Source of the DNA: Candidatus Enterococcus murrayae
GTDB lineage: Bacteria > Bacillota > Bacilli > Lactobacillales > Enterococcaceae
Assembly: GCF_017315985.1 (NCBI RefSeq)
Contig: NZ_JAFLVR010000001.1
Coordinates: 163,073 to 227,072, forward strand
Length of the DNA: 64,000 nt
Direction: 5' to 3'
Within the stretch, counting starts at the first letter, position 1, and each line of letters begins with the position of its first letter. Below the pieces are notes generated by a model that worked only from the letters and a program-made list of their open reading frames with translations, was not told the origin of the DNA and searched no databases. Of the stretch, positions 24,197 to 32,546 are shown piece after piece. Both the position numbers and the translations under genes were made by a program.

Positions 24197-24985
24197 TTAT
24201 AGATCATCTAATGCATCAGGTTCTTCTGTTGCACCATTACCACCGTTTCCACCAGATTTATTTGCTTCAATTTGATACATGACAAAAGCGACAATTCCGG
24301 CAAATAAAGCGACTCCTGTAATTCCTAATCCTGAATAAGCAGTGATCAAGAAACCTAAAACTAAAAATGGCATCATTTTTTTAGACAGCATCGTTTGCAG
24401 CAATAAAGCAAACCCATATGCCGGCAGAAGCTTACTTGCTAAACTCAACCCATCAGTAATCCATTCAGGAATCGCATCAACGATCGTCTTAACTAAGTCT
24501 GTACCAAAATAGATAGCTAAGAAGATTGGTACAAAATACATCACTGAATACAAAATCGTTCCCCAGACTATGTGAATGTGCTGTGCGCTTTTAAATTTCC
24601 CTTCCTCAATTAAAGAATCGGCTCGGTGTGTCAAACTGGCTAAAACAGTCCGCATCAAAATCCCCAAAAGCTGTCCTAAAATCGCGATCGGAATCGCAAT
24701 TGTTAAAGCTGTTTCGGCGTTTGAACCAGATAAAATTGCAAATGCTGTTGCGATAACTGCGCCTAATGTCATATCCGCTGGTACGGCAGCTCCAACTTGA
24801 ACAACTCCTAGTGAGATCAATTCAATCGAAGCTCCCACCAACAACCCCTTTTCCAGATCCCCCAAAGCTAAACCTACAAGGGTCCCAACAATCAGCGGAC
24901 GTTCAAAATTTAATCGTCCTAACAGCCGAGAGTCTAACATGACAAATACACCAATCAATCCTAAAACTATTGATTGAACCAACAT
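24197..24985 (-). CDS. PTS Man-family EIIC membrane component
   Basis: This 262-residue polytopic protein has about seven hydrophobic segments. It starts LVQSIVLGLIGVFVMLDSRL with the IIC-typical RPLIVGTLVGLALGDLEKGL. It carries VQVGAAVPADMTLGAVIATA and ends in a Gly/Asn-rich cytoplasmic tail (SGGNGGNGATEE). It is the main channel subunit for uptake coupled to phosphorylation. Confidence 0.92.
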   Translation of the reverse strand: MLVQSIVLGLIGVFVMLDSRLLGRLNFERPLIVGTLVGLALGDLEKGLLVGASIELISLGVVQVGAAVPADMTLGAVIATAFAILSGSNAETALTIAIPIAILGQLLGILMRTVLASLTHRADSLIEEGKFKSAQHIHIVWGTILYSVMYFVPIFLAIYFGTDLVKTIVDAIPEWITDGLSLASKLLPAYGFALLLQTMLSKKMMPFLVLGFLITAYSGLGITGVALFAGIVAFVMYQIEANKSGGNGGNGATEEPDALDDL

Positions 24986-24999
24986 TTAAAGCCCTCCTT

Positions 25000-25470
25000 T
25001 TAAATTAATTTATTTAAATCTTCTGATTTAGAGGTTGGTATCTGCTGCATATATTGCTTTATTCCCATCTCCTTCAATTTTTTTGCTTCTACCTGTTCCT
25101 CTTCATTTAAGAAAATCGCACTACCAAATTGCTTCCCGTTGTTCGTCTTTGGTATTCCACCATAGTTGATTTCTTTGATTTTTGGATATGCTTCACAAAA
25201 AGCTAAAGTTTCTTTTGTATTTCCGAAAATCAACATAATATTTTCTTTTAATGTTTCTACTTTTATCATTTTTGATAATGCCTCTTCGACAGTAAAGATA
25301 TTCAACTTTACTCCTGTCGGTTTAGCTAGATTCAAAGACATTTTTTTGAATTCATCCGTGGCAGCTTCTTTATTGATTACGATGATGCGATTGATTCCTT
25401 GCGACTTAGTCCAGGAAAAAACTACTTGTCCGTGTAACAATCGGTAATCAATTCTTACTAGTTTAATCAT
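25000..25470 (-). CDS. PTS Man-family EIIB phosphotransfer component
   Basis: This 156-residue cytoplasmic subunit has the phosphorylated His13 in LVRIDYRLLHGQVVFSW, the signature of IIB of the mannose/sorbose family. It passes phosphate from IIA to the incoming substrate, which would arrive as a 6-phosphate for the SIS deglycases. Its start overlaps the IIA stop by 4 nt. Confidence 0.93.
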   Translation of the reverse strand: MIKLVRIDYRLLHGQVVFSWTKSQGINRIIVINKEAATDEFKKMSLNLAKPTGVKLNIFTVEEALSKMIKVETLKENIMLIFGNTKETLAFCEAYPKIKEINYGGIPKTNNGKQFGSAIFLNEEEQVEAKKLKEMGIKQYMQQIPTSKSEDLNKLI

Positions 25471-25886
25471 AAATCGTCTCCTCCAATATTAATCTCTGTC
25501 ACTAATAACTGTTTGCAATCAATTATTCCTTGGCGACTCTCTTCAATAATTGTTGTCAACTGATCTGATTTTATTTTTTCAGTCTGGGTGGCAATAGAAA
25601 TCACCAATGGTAAATTCATCCCCGCGAGTAAATGGACTTCCTGATGTTCCTTTTGAATCATTAACAAATCATTGTTGACGCTCCCGCCAAAAATATCCGT
25701 CAAAATGTAAACATCATCGTGACCTATTTCTTCTAGTAGATGTTCTACCTGACTTTTGATAGGCTCATCTTCGTCGCGAAATGCAGATAGCGCGAAAATA
25801 TTTCCTTCATCGCCAATAATCATTGATGCCGTCTGTTTTAATCCTTGTGAAAATTCTCCGTGGCTTGCTAAAATAATCTTGTTCAT
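25467..25886 (-). CDS. PTS Man-family EIIA component
   Basis: This 139-residue protein has the active His9 in IILASHGEFSQGL and the DDVYILTDIFGGSVNND segment of EIIA-Man. It is the first gene of the operon and receives phosphate from HPr. It starts after GGAGGAT and lies 37 nt downstream of the -12 element of the sigma-54 promoter. Confidence 0.93.
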   Translation of the reverse strand: MNKIILASHGEFSQGLKQTASMIIGDEGNIFALSAFRDEDEPIKSQVEHLLEEIGHDDVYILTDIFGGSVNNDLLMIQKEHQEVHLLAGMNLPLVISIATQTEKIKSDQLTTIIEESRQGIIDCKQLLVTEINIGGDDL

Positions 25887-25922
25887 TCCCTATCCTCCTT
25901 ATAACTCTTCTCGCTTTTATAT

Positions 25923-25941
25923 TAAGCAACTACCGTGCCAA
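25923..25941 (-). promoter_or_regulatory. Sigma-54 (-24/-12) promoter of the PTS operon
   Basis: Minus strand TTGGCAC-GGTAG-TTGCTT matches the RpoN consensus TGGCAC-N5-TTGCW exactly in both invariant boxes (GG at -24, GC at -12). The linked LevR-type protein carries the GAFTGA loop needed to use it. Confidence 0.92.
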
Positions 25942-25991
25942 CTTCTGTTAGAAGCTTTAAAACTACTAGTACCAAGGAAAAAACAAGCGCT

Positions 25992-26040
25992 TTCAACACT
26001 TTGAAGAGTGATGGAAAAATTGTGTGGAGAAAGTGTTGAA
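25992..26040. promoter_or_regulatory. Upstream activating sequence for the LevR-type activator
   Basis: A perfect 11-bp inverted repeat, TTCAACACTTT at 25992-26002 and AAAGTGTTGAA at 26030-26040, lies about 50-100 bp upstream of the -24 box. This is the usual place for enhancer sites of LevR-like proteins. The spacer also holds a shorter copy of the CACTTT...GAGTG pattern. Confidence 0.7.
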
Positions 26041-26160
26041 GGAAAATTGAACGAGGCGATTGCTGTTTTTTAGAAATGTTCAAAATCAAATCTTTTTTCT
26101 TTTATACTATCATGCAAAAAATCACTCAGCAGAAACTTAGTTGCTGAGTGATAGGATTGA

Positions 26161-27144
26161 TTAATTATATTGTGCCTTCCACATGTAAGTCCGTGTCATA
26201 TAATCCTTTTTGATTTGGTAAGCCAGTTCACGCATAAAGACATTGTTTAAAATTGGAGAGAAAATCAAGTGATTGAAGTGTTCACTAACTTTTGAATCAA
26301 ACTTGTTTATACCAATATCTTGTGCATCCAACCGAAAAACTTTCTTTCCACCAAACTCCTTCAAAAAGCGATCCGCTCGTTCATCATTTGATCGATTGTT
26401 GCCCTCACCAATAAGAAGGAAGACTGAAGTCTCTTCATCGATTACTTCAAAAGGTCCATGAAAGAAATCACAGCAATTAACAGTTGGAGAATCAATTTGC
26501 AGCATTTCCATGATATTACAAATCGAGAAAACATAGGCCGCTCCAAATGTTGCCCCACTCGCCATGACATGAACGGATGTTGATTCACGATTTTGAATCG
26601 CCCATTTAATCGCTTTGGTTCGAATCTTTGTAACTGCTTGATTATAAATGTTGTTAACCGCTTTAAAATTTTCCAGTGCAAGCTCAATATGCTCGTATCC
26701 CTCAACGACATCCATTACTAGCATTGCAATTTTTAATCCGTAAGCAGAGTTGGTTTTAGAAAAATCGCTGCTGTCTACTGCAACAGAATCATAACCAATT
26801 TGGTAATCGCAGATTTCCGTTAATTCTGATTCATCTACATATAAGGCGATGGTTGCTGCGCCAAGTTTTTTGGCAAGCTTAGCTGCTTCGATCGTTTCAG
26901 GAGTTCCCCGCATTGAACAAATAACTGCCAATGTATTTTTTCCAACAAAAGCCGGTGGTGCTTTAACAAACTCATTACTAGTGATATTTCTAGATCGAAT
27001 TTCTGACGCCTCTTGATTTAAAAAATAGTCCCCTGGATAAAAACCGCCATAACTTCCACCTGCTGCTAACCACACCACATTTTTAATCCCGCCAACTGCC
27101 TGCTGCTCCTTGTTTATTTCCTCGATGATACTTCTTAGTTCCAT
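26161..27144 (-). CDS. Second SIS-domain deglycase (FrlB/GfrE-like)
   Basis: This 327-residue protein is a distant paralogue of the SIS protein at 22296-23273. Shared elements are KNVVWLAAGGSYGGFYPGDY, VHVMASGATFGAAYVFSICN and CCDFFHGPFEVID, with an Asp in place of the Glu before FFHGP. Two such enzymes beside one Man-family PTS are known from Salmonella gfr and from an Enterococcus faecium locus, where they split fructoselysine-6-phosphate and glucoselysine-6-phosphate. It has its own sigma-70 promoter facing a GntR regulator, so it is controlled apart from the sigma-54 operon. Confidence 0.82.
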   Translation of the reverse strand: MELRSIIEEINKEQQAVGGIKNVVWLAAGGSYGGFYPGDYFLNQEASEIRSRNITSNEFVKAPPAFVGKNTLAVICSMRGTPETIEAAKLAKKLGAATIALYVDESELTEICDYQIGYDSVAVDSSDFSKTNSAYGLKIAMLVMDVVEGYEHIELALENFKAVNNIYNQAVTKIRTKAIKWAIQNRESTSVHVMASGATFGAAYVFSICNIMEMLQIDSPTVNCCDFFHGPFEVIDEETSVFLLIGEGNNRSNDERADRFLKEFGGKKVFRLDAQDIGINKFDSKVSEHFNHLIFSPILNNVFMRELAYQIKKDYMTRTYMWKAQYN

Positions 27145-27191
27145 TGTAACTCCTCACTTTCTTTTTAGTAATTTCCACCTTTTGCAATACA

Positions 27192-27220
27192 AGTATAATA
27201 CATGTTGGAGATTATTTCAA
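27192..27220 (-). promoter_or_regulatory. Promoter of the second SIS gene
   Basis: Minus strand TTGAAA (27220-27215), 17-nt spacer, TATACT (27197-27192). The ACTTGTA element overlapping and following the -10 also occurs beside the divergent gntR promoter, suggesting a shared operator half-site. Confidence 0.65.
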
Positions 27221-27257
27221 TACGAGTTGATGGCAATAAATTAAACTTGTACTATAG

Positions 27258-27286
27258 TTGAACTATCAGATTACTTTGCTTATAAT
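27258..27286 (+). promoter_or_regulatory. Promoter of the GntR gene
   Basis: TTGAAC (27258-27263), 17-nt spacer, TATAAT (27281-27286), about 20 nt before the gene. Confidence 0.7.
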
Positions 27287-27306
27287 AAAGAAAAGGCGGT
27301 GTGATG

Positions 27307-28014
27307 ATGGTTCAAGAAATTGTTGATAAGAATAAACCTCTCTATTTACAGATCAAAGAAGCCATTCTTCAACAAATCAAACAAGAGGAACTCAAAGCTG
27401 GCGACAAACTGCTTTCTGAAGCACAATTTCAAAGAAGCTTTAATGTAAGCAGAATTACTGTTCGCAAGGCAATTGACGAATTAGTGGAAGAAGGCTATTT
27501 GTTCCGTCTCCAAGGAAAAGGCACCTTCGTAAAAAAACACAGCAAGACTCAACAAAGAAGCTTGTCATTAACTCAAGTTTGTCAAGATCAGGGAAAAAAA
27601 CTAACTTCTGAGGTTCGCTCTATTCAGGAGCTTCCTGCTCCCATTGATTTTGATCGATTATTTAGTTCCGATAACGTTATAACTGTCGAACGTATTCGTA
27701 AAATTGATGGCGTACCGATTATGCTTGAAAAAAATTATTTTCCGCTAGAATATACTTTCTTATTTGAAAATGATTTATCAGGCTCACTTTATCAACTCCT
27801 AGATACTTTTAATATCGATCCAAAATATAAGGGCATGAATCAAGTATCAATCAATCAATTAACCGATCAGCAGTCTAAGCTATTCAATGTACAAAGCGGA
27901 CTCTCCGTGATCCACCACTTAGGGACTGTTTATAATTCAAAAAATCAGCTAGTTTTAGCTTCAGAAGAACTTGTTCGTGTTGATCTGCCAGATTTATTTA
28001 AGTATTATTTATAG
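27307..28014 (+). CDS. GntR/HutC-family regulator with UTRA domain
   Basis: This protein of about 235 residues has the N-terminal winged helix (PLYLQIKEAILQQIKQEELK, then FQRSFNVSRITVRKAIDELV and GKGTFV) and a UTRA effector domain with the usual VERIRKIDGVPIMLEKNYFP. It resembles FrlR-type repressors that sense a sugar-amine phosphate. GTG/ATG/ATG lie in a row at 27301-27309; the third is best spaced from AAAGGCGG. It is divergent from the second SIS gene, its likely target. Confidence 0.85.
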   Translation: MVQEIVDKNKPLYLQIKEAILQQIKQEELKAGDKLLSEAQFQRSFNVSRITVRKAIDELVEEGYLFRLQGKGTFVKKHSKTQQRSLSLTQVCQDQGKKLTSEVRSIQELPAPIDFDRLFSSDNVITVERIRKIDGVPIMLEKNYFPLEYTFLFENDLSGSLYQLLDTFNIDPKYKGMNQVSINQLTDQQSKLFNVQSGLSVIHHLGTVYNSKNQLVLASEELVRVDLPDLFKYYL

Positions 28015-28018
28015 TGAT

Positions 28019-28062
28019 AAAAAAAGGTGCTCTTTCCGCTAAACAGAAAGAGCACCTTTTTT
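28019..28062. terminator. Bidirectional terminator between gntR and the FMN-binding gene
   Basis: AAAAAAGGTGCTCTTTC...GAAAGAGCACCTTTTTT is a long perfect stem with A/T runs at both sides. Confidence 0.9.
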
Positions 28063-28085
28063 AATATTAACGTTCGTCAGAAATC

Positions 28086-28466
28086 TTAATTATTCTCTGA
28101 CAAAGCATCCTCGACCGCTTTCATGATCGTAACACTGCTTTGAGTAGCCCCACTTATAGCATCCACATCTAAACTTTGCTCGCCTATAATCTTATCGACG
28201 ATTTTCTCGCCATTTTTTCCTAAACCTGTCACATGATCAACCATTCTAATAGTAGCGATTTTGCCGTCTTCTACTAATACATTTACCTTTACAGATACTG
28301 GTTTAATCGTTGCAGCTCCTTCATACTCACCATCTGTTACTCGTGATAAATCAATCTCATTGATTTTCACTTTCCTTAAAGTATTTTTTGTTAAAATACT
28401 TGCACCGATTTTCACACACAAAATAAGGACCACTATGACCAGAAAAATAGTAATCAGCTTTTTCAT
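28086..28466 (-). CDS. Membrane-anchored FMN-binding-domain protein
   Basis: This 126-residue protein has one N-terminal hydrophobic segment (LITIFLVIVVLILCVKIGAS) with no obvious cleavage site, followed by an extracytoplasmic FMN_bind domain. The domain carries VDAISGATQSSVTI, where the Thr of SGAT is the site to which ApbE-type flavin transferases attach FMN. It probably carries electrons at the outer face of the membrane. It is third in an operon with a MarR regulator and a flavodoxin-like protein. No flavin transferase gene is in the window. Confidence 0.85.
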   Translation of the reverse strand: MKKLITIFLVIVVLILCVKIGASILTKNTLRKVKINEIDLSRVTDGEYEGAATIKPVSVKVNVLVEDGKIATIRMVDHVTGLGKNGEKIVDKIIGEQSLDVDAISGATQSSVTIMKAVEDALSENN

Positions 28467-28485
28467 TTGTTTGTCCCCCTTTTTA

Positions 28486-28992
28486 CTACTTAATGATCTC
28501 TAATTCCTCCAAATTGATATAATCTACACTACCGATATCAGCAACTTTTTCAATAGCTTCCTCAATGTTAAGTTTCTCGTGAGCTGCTTTTTTCTTACTA
28601 GCTTTACTAATCATTTTAACTATAAGCTTTTCTGGTAATTTCAGTTGTTCTTTTTCAAGTCGTCCCCTTAAATGAAACATCTTCGCTTCTGGAAATATTT
28701 TCATAATCCCATTATGGATCTCAGCCAGTTTTTCTTGATCATTTTTTGAAGTTAGCCCAACTGAGATAATAGTAATTTGCTGGCTAGTAGAAATTTTTTT
28801 CTTCAGTTCATCCAAACCTAGTACATTTCCAGCATAAACACTGCCAAAATAGAAAATCTTTTCCGCACTTGCCAGTTCCTCTGGAGGGGCTTGTGTATAT
28901 TCAAAAATCTGATAATCATTTTTTTCAGCAAAGGTTTTTGCATAAAGCCCAGTACTTCCTTTTTTTGTTGCGTAAATCACGATACTGGTCAT
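28486..28992 (-). CDS. Flavodoxin-domain protein
   Basis: This 168-residue protein resembles HemG/flavodoxin-like proteins: SIVIYATKKGSTGLYAKTFA forms the FMN phosphate loop, followed by KIFYFGSVYAGNVLG and ITIISVGLTSKND. It is cytoplasmic and probably carries electrons or reduces a small acceptor. Its start overlaps the MarR stop by 4 nt, and the FMN_bind gene follows after 19 nt. The exact partner is unknown. Confidence 0.83.
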   Translation of the reverse strand: MTSIVIYATKKGSTGLYAKTFAEKNDYQIFEYTQAPPEELASAEKIFYFGSVYAGNVLGLDELKKKISTSQQITIISVGLTSKNDQEKLAEIHNGIMKIFPEAKMFHLRGRLEKEQLKLPEKLIVKMISKASKKKAAHEKLNIEEAIEKVADIGSVDYINLEELEIIK

Positions 28993-29495
28993 TCTATTTC
29001 CTCCTTGATTATTTCATTTTCTGTTGCTTCTAGCTTTTCTGTCCCATCATACAATTTCATAAAAACAGAAAAAAATAGTTCTAACTCCTGATCTGTATAT
29101 TCTTCAAAAATAATACCGAGCGCCTTGCTGTGCAGCTGAGCTACTGATTGGAAATATTCTTCTCCTTTTGCTGTTAGAGCTAAGTTTGTTCTTCTTCGGT
29201 CATTACTGTTTCGAGAGATCATGATTAACTTTTTCGATTCTAATACTATTGCTAATTTTTTGATATTTTGCCTAGAGCATCCCAATAGCTCGCCACAACT
29301 AGTCAAGTCAAGTGTTTTATCAGGAGCTTGCTTGATCATCACTAAAACCATAAATTGCTTCATAGTTATAAATGGATCTACTTTATCGAACGATGTCTGT
29401 AATCGATTGCTTAAAATAAATAAACTAGCAAAAATCGCTCGTTGTTGTTTATCTCGACCTCTTTTAAATGCTTCTGTTAAATTCTTTACACTCAT
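28989..29495 (-). CDS. MarR-family regulator
   Basis: This 168-residue protein has the winged helix LDLTSCGELLGCSRQNIKKL and wing MISRNSNDRRRTNLALTAKG, both typical of MarR proteins. Two Cys residues flank the recognition helix region (TSCGELLGCSR), so thiol-based redox sensing is possible. It is the first gene of the flavodoxin/FMN_bind operon and probably represses it. Confidence 0.87.
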   Translation of the reverse strand: MSVKNLTEAFKRGRDKQQRAIFASLFILSNRLQTSFDKVDPFITMKQFMVLVMIKQAPDKTLDLTSCGELLGCSRQNIKKLAIVLESKKLIMISRNSNDRRRTNLALTAKGEEYFQSVAQLHSKALGIIFEEYTDQELELFFSVFMKLYDGTEKLEATENEIIKEEIE

Positions 29496-29590
29496 AATTA
29501 TATCTCCTAACAGCTAAATTAGGTAACTTGTTACTTATATTTTACATAGCTTCAGCACTAAATGATATAGGGCTAAAGTCCTATTTAAAA

Positions 29591-29685
29591 AAATCATATA
29601 AATCGCTATTTATACGAATTTTTGATTTTTTTAAGATTTTCTATATAAATCATCTATCTAAAAATGTATAATAAAATCATATAAA
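29591..29685. repeat. Direct repeats AAATCATATAAA upstream of the DeoR-type gene
   Basis: Two exact copies lie at 29591-29602 and 29674-29685, 83 bp apart (about eight helical turns), with a variant TATATAAATCAT between them. This arrangement could be the binding site of the DeoR-type regulator encoded next. Confidence 0.4.
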
Positions 29686-29749
29686 ACGGTTTCATTTTTT
29701 TGTACAGACCATATTATTTATATCACTATTTTATGCAAGGGGAAGAAAA

Positions 29750-30514
29750 TTGAAAAATTCGATCATTAATATTGATAAACGACATAAAGACATTTTAGAT
29801 ATTTTAGAAAAGAATGAACACATGACCACTTTAGAGTTAGCTGAGGCTTTAGATGTATCGCTTAGTACGATTCGTCGTGACCTTCACTTGTTAGAGGAAA
29901 AAAATGATATTATTCGTAAATTTGGCTATTGTATTTTTAATTTTGATAACAAGCTTGATAATGATCATTCTGGTCCTGTTCGAATAAAGCAGGCCATTGC
30001 TCAAGAAGCAAACAAGTATATACATGATGATGACACGATTTTTATTAATTCCAGTTCGACTGCTTTAAAGACCGTCGATTTTATGCATGCTGAGCATTTA
30101 ACAATCATAACAAATAATTTGAAAATCAATTATTCATTGCAAAATGCCAACTATAATTATGTTTTGACAGGTGGTGAGATGCGCTATCCAAAGGAGTCCT
30201 TAGTGGGAGATGTCGCAATCAATACTATATCTGCTGTTAATGCAGATGTGTGTATTATTGGCTGTAATGGGGTTGATTTAGAGAATGGGGTCACTACCAA
30301 ATTCATCAATGAGGCTGCTATCAACGAAATGATGGTTAAAAAAACAACCCGATGTAAAATTTTAGTAGCGGATCACCGAAAAATCGGAATAACATCTAAA
30401 TTTAAAATAGCTGATGTTTCCTCTTTTGATTACTTAATCACAGATAAATTTAGTTCAGATACAGTTTTAGAGGAGTTTCAAAATATGGGGGTAACTGTCG
30501 TTCAAGTCACTTAA
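29750..30514 (+). CDS. DeoR-family regulator
   Basis: This 254-residue protein starts with a DeoR helix-turn-helix (MTTLELAEALDVSLSTIRRD then LHLLEEKNDIIRKFG). A sensor domain of the DeoRC type follows, with DDTIFINSSSTALKTVDFMH, YVLTGGEMRYPKESLVGDVA and ADVCIIGCNGVDLENGVTTK. It normally responds to a phosphorylated sugar or related metabolite. The start is TTG behind AAGGGGAAG. It lies 14 nt upstream of the DUF1576 gene and probably controls both. Confidence 0.85.
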   Translation: MKNSIINIDKRHKDILDILEKNEHMTTLELAEALDVSLSTIRRDLHLLEEKNDIIRKFGYCIFNFDNKLDNDHSGPVRIKQAIAQEANKYIHDDDTIFINSSSTALKTVDFMHAEHLTIITNNLKINYSLQNANYNYVLTGGEMRYPKESLVGDVAINTISAVNADVCIIGCNGVDLENGVTTKFINEAAINEMMVKKTTRCKILVADHRKIGITSKFKIADVSSFDYLITDKFSSDTVLEEFQNMGVTVVQVT

Positions 30515-30528
30515 AGGAGTGTGGTTCT

Positions 30529-31872
30529 TTGAAAAGTTCCAATCAAGCGTTGCTTTCTACAAATCTTATATTTGTCTTTTTAATTTCATATGGTTTAACT
30601 ATTACATTGACTGCCTTTTTCTTAGCCAGTCCTCAAAAGTTAATTATAGGAATGCAGCACATTATCAGTTCACCGAGTAATTTGGTAACGGATTATGTGC
30701 ATATTGCTGGTGTTGGACCTGCTTTTCTAAATAGCGGGATTCTAACCTTAAGTAGTCTGTTTCTTTTGCGTAAACATAAACATCATTTTTGTTCACTTAC
30801 TGTTTCAGTGATCATGATGCTCTCTGGTTTTTCTTTTTTCGGAAAAAATATTGTAAACTCAGCTCCAATTATTTTTGGATGTTTGCTTTATCTGCGAATT
30901 CATCACTCTGGCAGACAAGATCTATTAGTTATGGGATTATTAAGTACTTGTCTCTCACCAATTGTTAGTACCATTTATAGTGCGCCGGATCATTTCATTA
31001 TTCCTAATACAATGATTGCTTTAATTGCGGGGCTATTGATTGGATACTTGATTTTACCAATCTTTGAGTTTCTAAAAGTTCACACAAAAGAATTAAATTT
31101 ATATAATATGGGATTTTCTGCTGGTTTTATCGGTGTCATCGGAAATTTGACTACTCGAAATGTCTTAGCTATAAAAATTGTTCCGCATGCTCTTTCTTTT
31201 GAGCATCACCGCGCTTTGTTTTATTTTCTTGTTGCTCTTTTCACTGTACCTCTTCTCGTCTTTCTTTATTTCTATAAAAAAAATATCACTCGTTCAAAGT
31301 ATCTGCTCTCAGACTTAAAGAAAATTGCTCGTTTTTCCTTATATGGATATCTTGCAGTGATTCTCACGCTCGTACTAAAAGTTCCTTTGAGCGGAATTTT
31401 GGTCGGTGCCATTTTAACTTTCGCTGGTTTTAGTATGTATAATTTTAAATTTCGTTACTTCTTTTTCCCAGCGCTTGGAGTATTTCTAACCGCATTGCTT
31501 TTCTATCAGGATCTTGCAACAACGAACAATATTGTCATCATCCTTTTTGCCAGCACTCTTGCACCGATGACTCGAAAATATGGTTTAGTTACAGGTACAT
31601 TTTCTGGCGGCTTTTTTTCATTAGTTACCAGAAATACACAGTATCTGACAGCAGGAATCAACCTGTATAACTGTGGATTTGCTGGAGGGATTACCGTTCT
31701 ATTGATGGATCTTGTTCGAATACAATTTTATAAAAATAGTAAAATTAAAAAATATTTTCAAACACTACATCTTTCTATCATCCATAATGAAAAAAAAATT
31801 ATGACAAAATTTCAAGATTTCTCTCAAGCATTTATCTTCAAAATCACAACTATCAAAGATAATCATCCATAA
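30529..31872 (+). CDS. DUF1576-type multi-spanning membrane protein
   Basis: This 447-residue protein has about 11-12 hydrophobic segments. Motifs recalling DUF1576 are HIAGVGPAFLNSGIL near the N-terminus, ELNLYNMGFSAGFIGVI in the centre and TAGINLYNCGFAGGITVLLM near the end; the first and last look like repeated N-x-G-F/I elements of an internal duplication. It is probably a transporter whose substrate is unknown. It starts with TTG after AAAGGAG. The preceding DeoR-type gene suggests a metabolite-controlled uptake system. Confidence 0.8.
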   Translation: MKSSNQALLSTNLIFVFLISYGLTITLTAFFLASPQKLIIGMQHIISSPSNLVTDYVHIAGVGPAFLNSGILTLSSLFLLRKHKHHFCSLTVSVIMMLSGFSFFGKNIVNSAPIIFGCLLYLRIHHSGRQDLLVMGLLSTCLSPIVSTIYSAPDHFIIPNTMIALIAGLLIGYLILPIFEFLKVHTKELNLYNMGFSAGFIGVIGNLTTRNVLAIKIVPHALSFEHHRALFYFLVALFTVPLLVFLYFYKKNITRSKYLLSDLKKIARFSLYGYLAVILTLVLKVPLSGILVGAILTFAGFSMYNFKFRYFFFPALGVFLTALLFYQDLATTNNIVIILFASTLAPMTRKYGLVTGTFSGGFFSLVTRNTQYLTAGINLYNCGFAGGITVLLMDLVRIQFYKNSKIKKYFQTLHLSIIHNEKKIMTKFQDFSQAFIFKITTIKDNHP

Positions 31873-32100
31873 ATTCTAAATGAACGAGTTGGACCTACTG
31901 TTGTTAAATCATGGTCAACCCATTTGGACTCTATATAGACATTCTTCTTTATTTTTAAAGAAAACAAACTTGCTTAGCGTATCTTTGATTAAGTTACACT
32001 AATTCATTGCTTCAATTAGTTAACGAACTTCCATAACTCTATTTTTTTAACGAAAATTACTGCTAGAATAGGTTCACTAAAATGACTAAAGGAGATTACT

Positions 32101-32373
32101 ATGCGAGGAACGATTTCAACTGATCAACGTGTTTACCATTATGAGTCCCCCTTCTTAAAACAAGGAGAAAATGGGTTGTCACTTAACCAATTACGCGCGC
32201 AGTTTATTAAAAAATTTTTGAATAATCCCCGAGCTAAATATGTTACAGAAAATTATGCACTTGAAAAGGAACAACGTCGAGTGAATATTTGGCGTAAAGA
32301 TGGAAAAATTCTTTCGGAAGATGAATTGCTTAGAATTGATACAGTCGTTCCACAAATATTTGAAATAATTTGA
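32101..32373 (+). CDS. Conserved-looking hypothetical protein, 90 aa
   Basis: I do not recognise this small soluble protein. It starts cleanly behind AAAGGAGATTACT and ends before a strong terminator, so it looks like a real single-gene unit. The sequence is charged, with ALEKEQRRVNIWRKDGKILS near the C-terminus and no membrane segment or Cys. Confidence 0.65.
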   Translation: MRGTISTDQRVYHYESPFLKQGENGLSLNQLRAQFIKKFLNNPRAKYVTENYALEKEQRRVNIWRKDGKILSEDELLRIDTVVPQIFEII

Positions 32374-32437
32374 TCTTTATCCTCATTCAAAACGATTTTT
32401 CTGTTCAAACAGTTTTACCGAGATTTTTTTCCTCAAT

Positions 32438-32482
32438 AAAAGCTATTGCATTGTGCTCACAGCTCAGTGCAATAGCTTTTTA
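32438..32482 (+). terminator. Terminator after the 90-aa gene
   Basis: AAAAGCTATTGCA pairs with TGCAATAGCTTTTT around a 17-nt loop. Confidence 0.85.
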
Positions 32483-32496
32483 TCTTATTCCTCAAC

Positions 32497-32540
32497 TAAA
32501 AAACAGATCGTTTTTCCTCAAGATGAAGAAACTCGATCTG
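32497..32540 (-). terminator. Terminator after recQ
   Basis: CAGATCG...CGATCTG is followed by TTTTTTAG on the minus strand, directly after the recQ stop. Confidence 0.75.
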
Positions 32541-32546
32541 CAATAA

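Noticed and set aside
29591..29685. AT-rich repeats as a CRISPR or plasmid iteron array
   Set aside because: Only two exact 12-bp copies with unequal surroundings; no spacer pattern, Cas gene or Rep gene.
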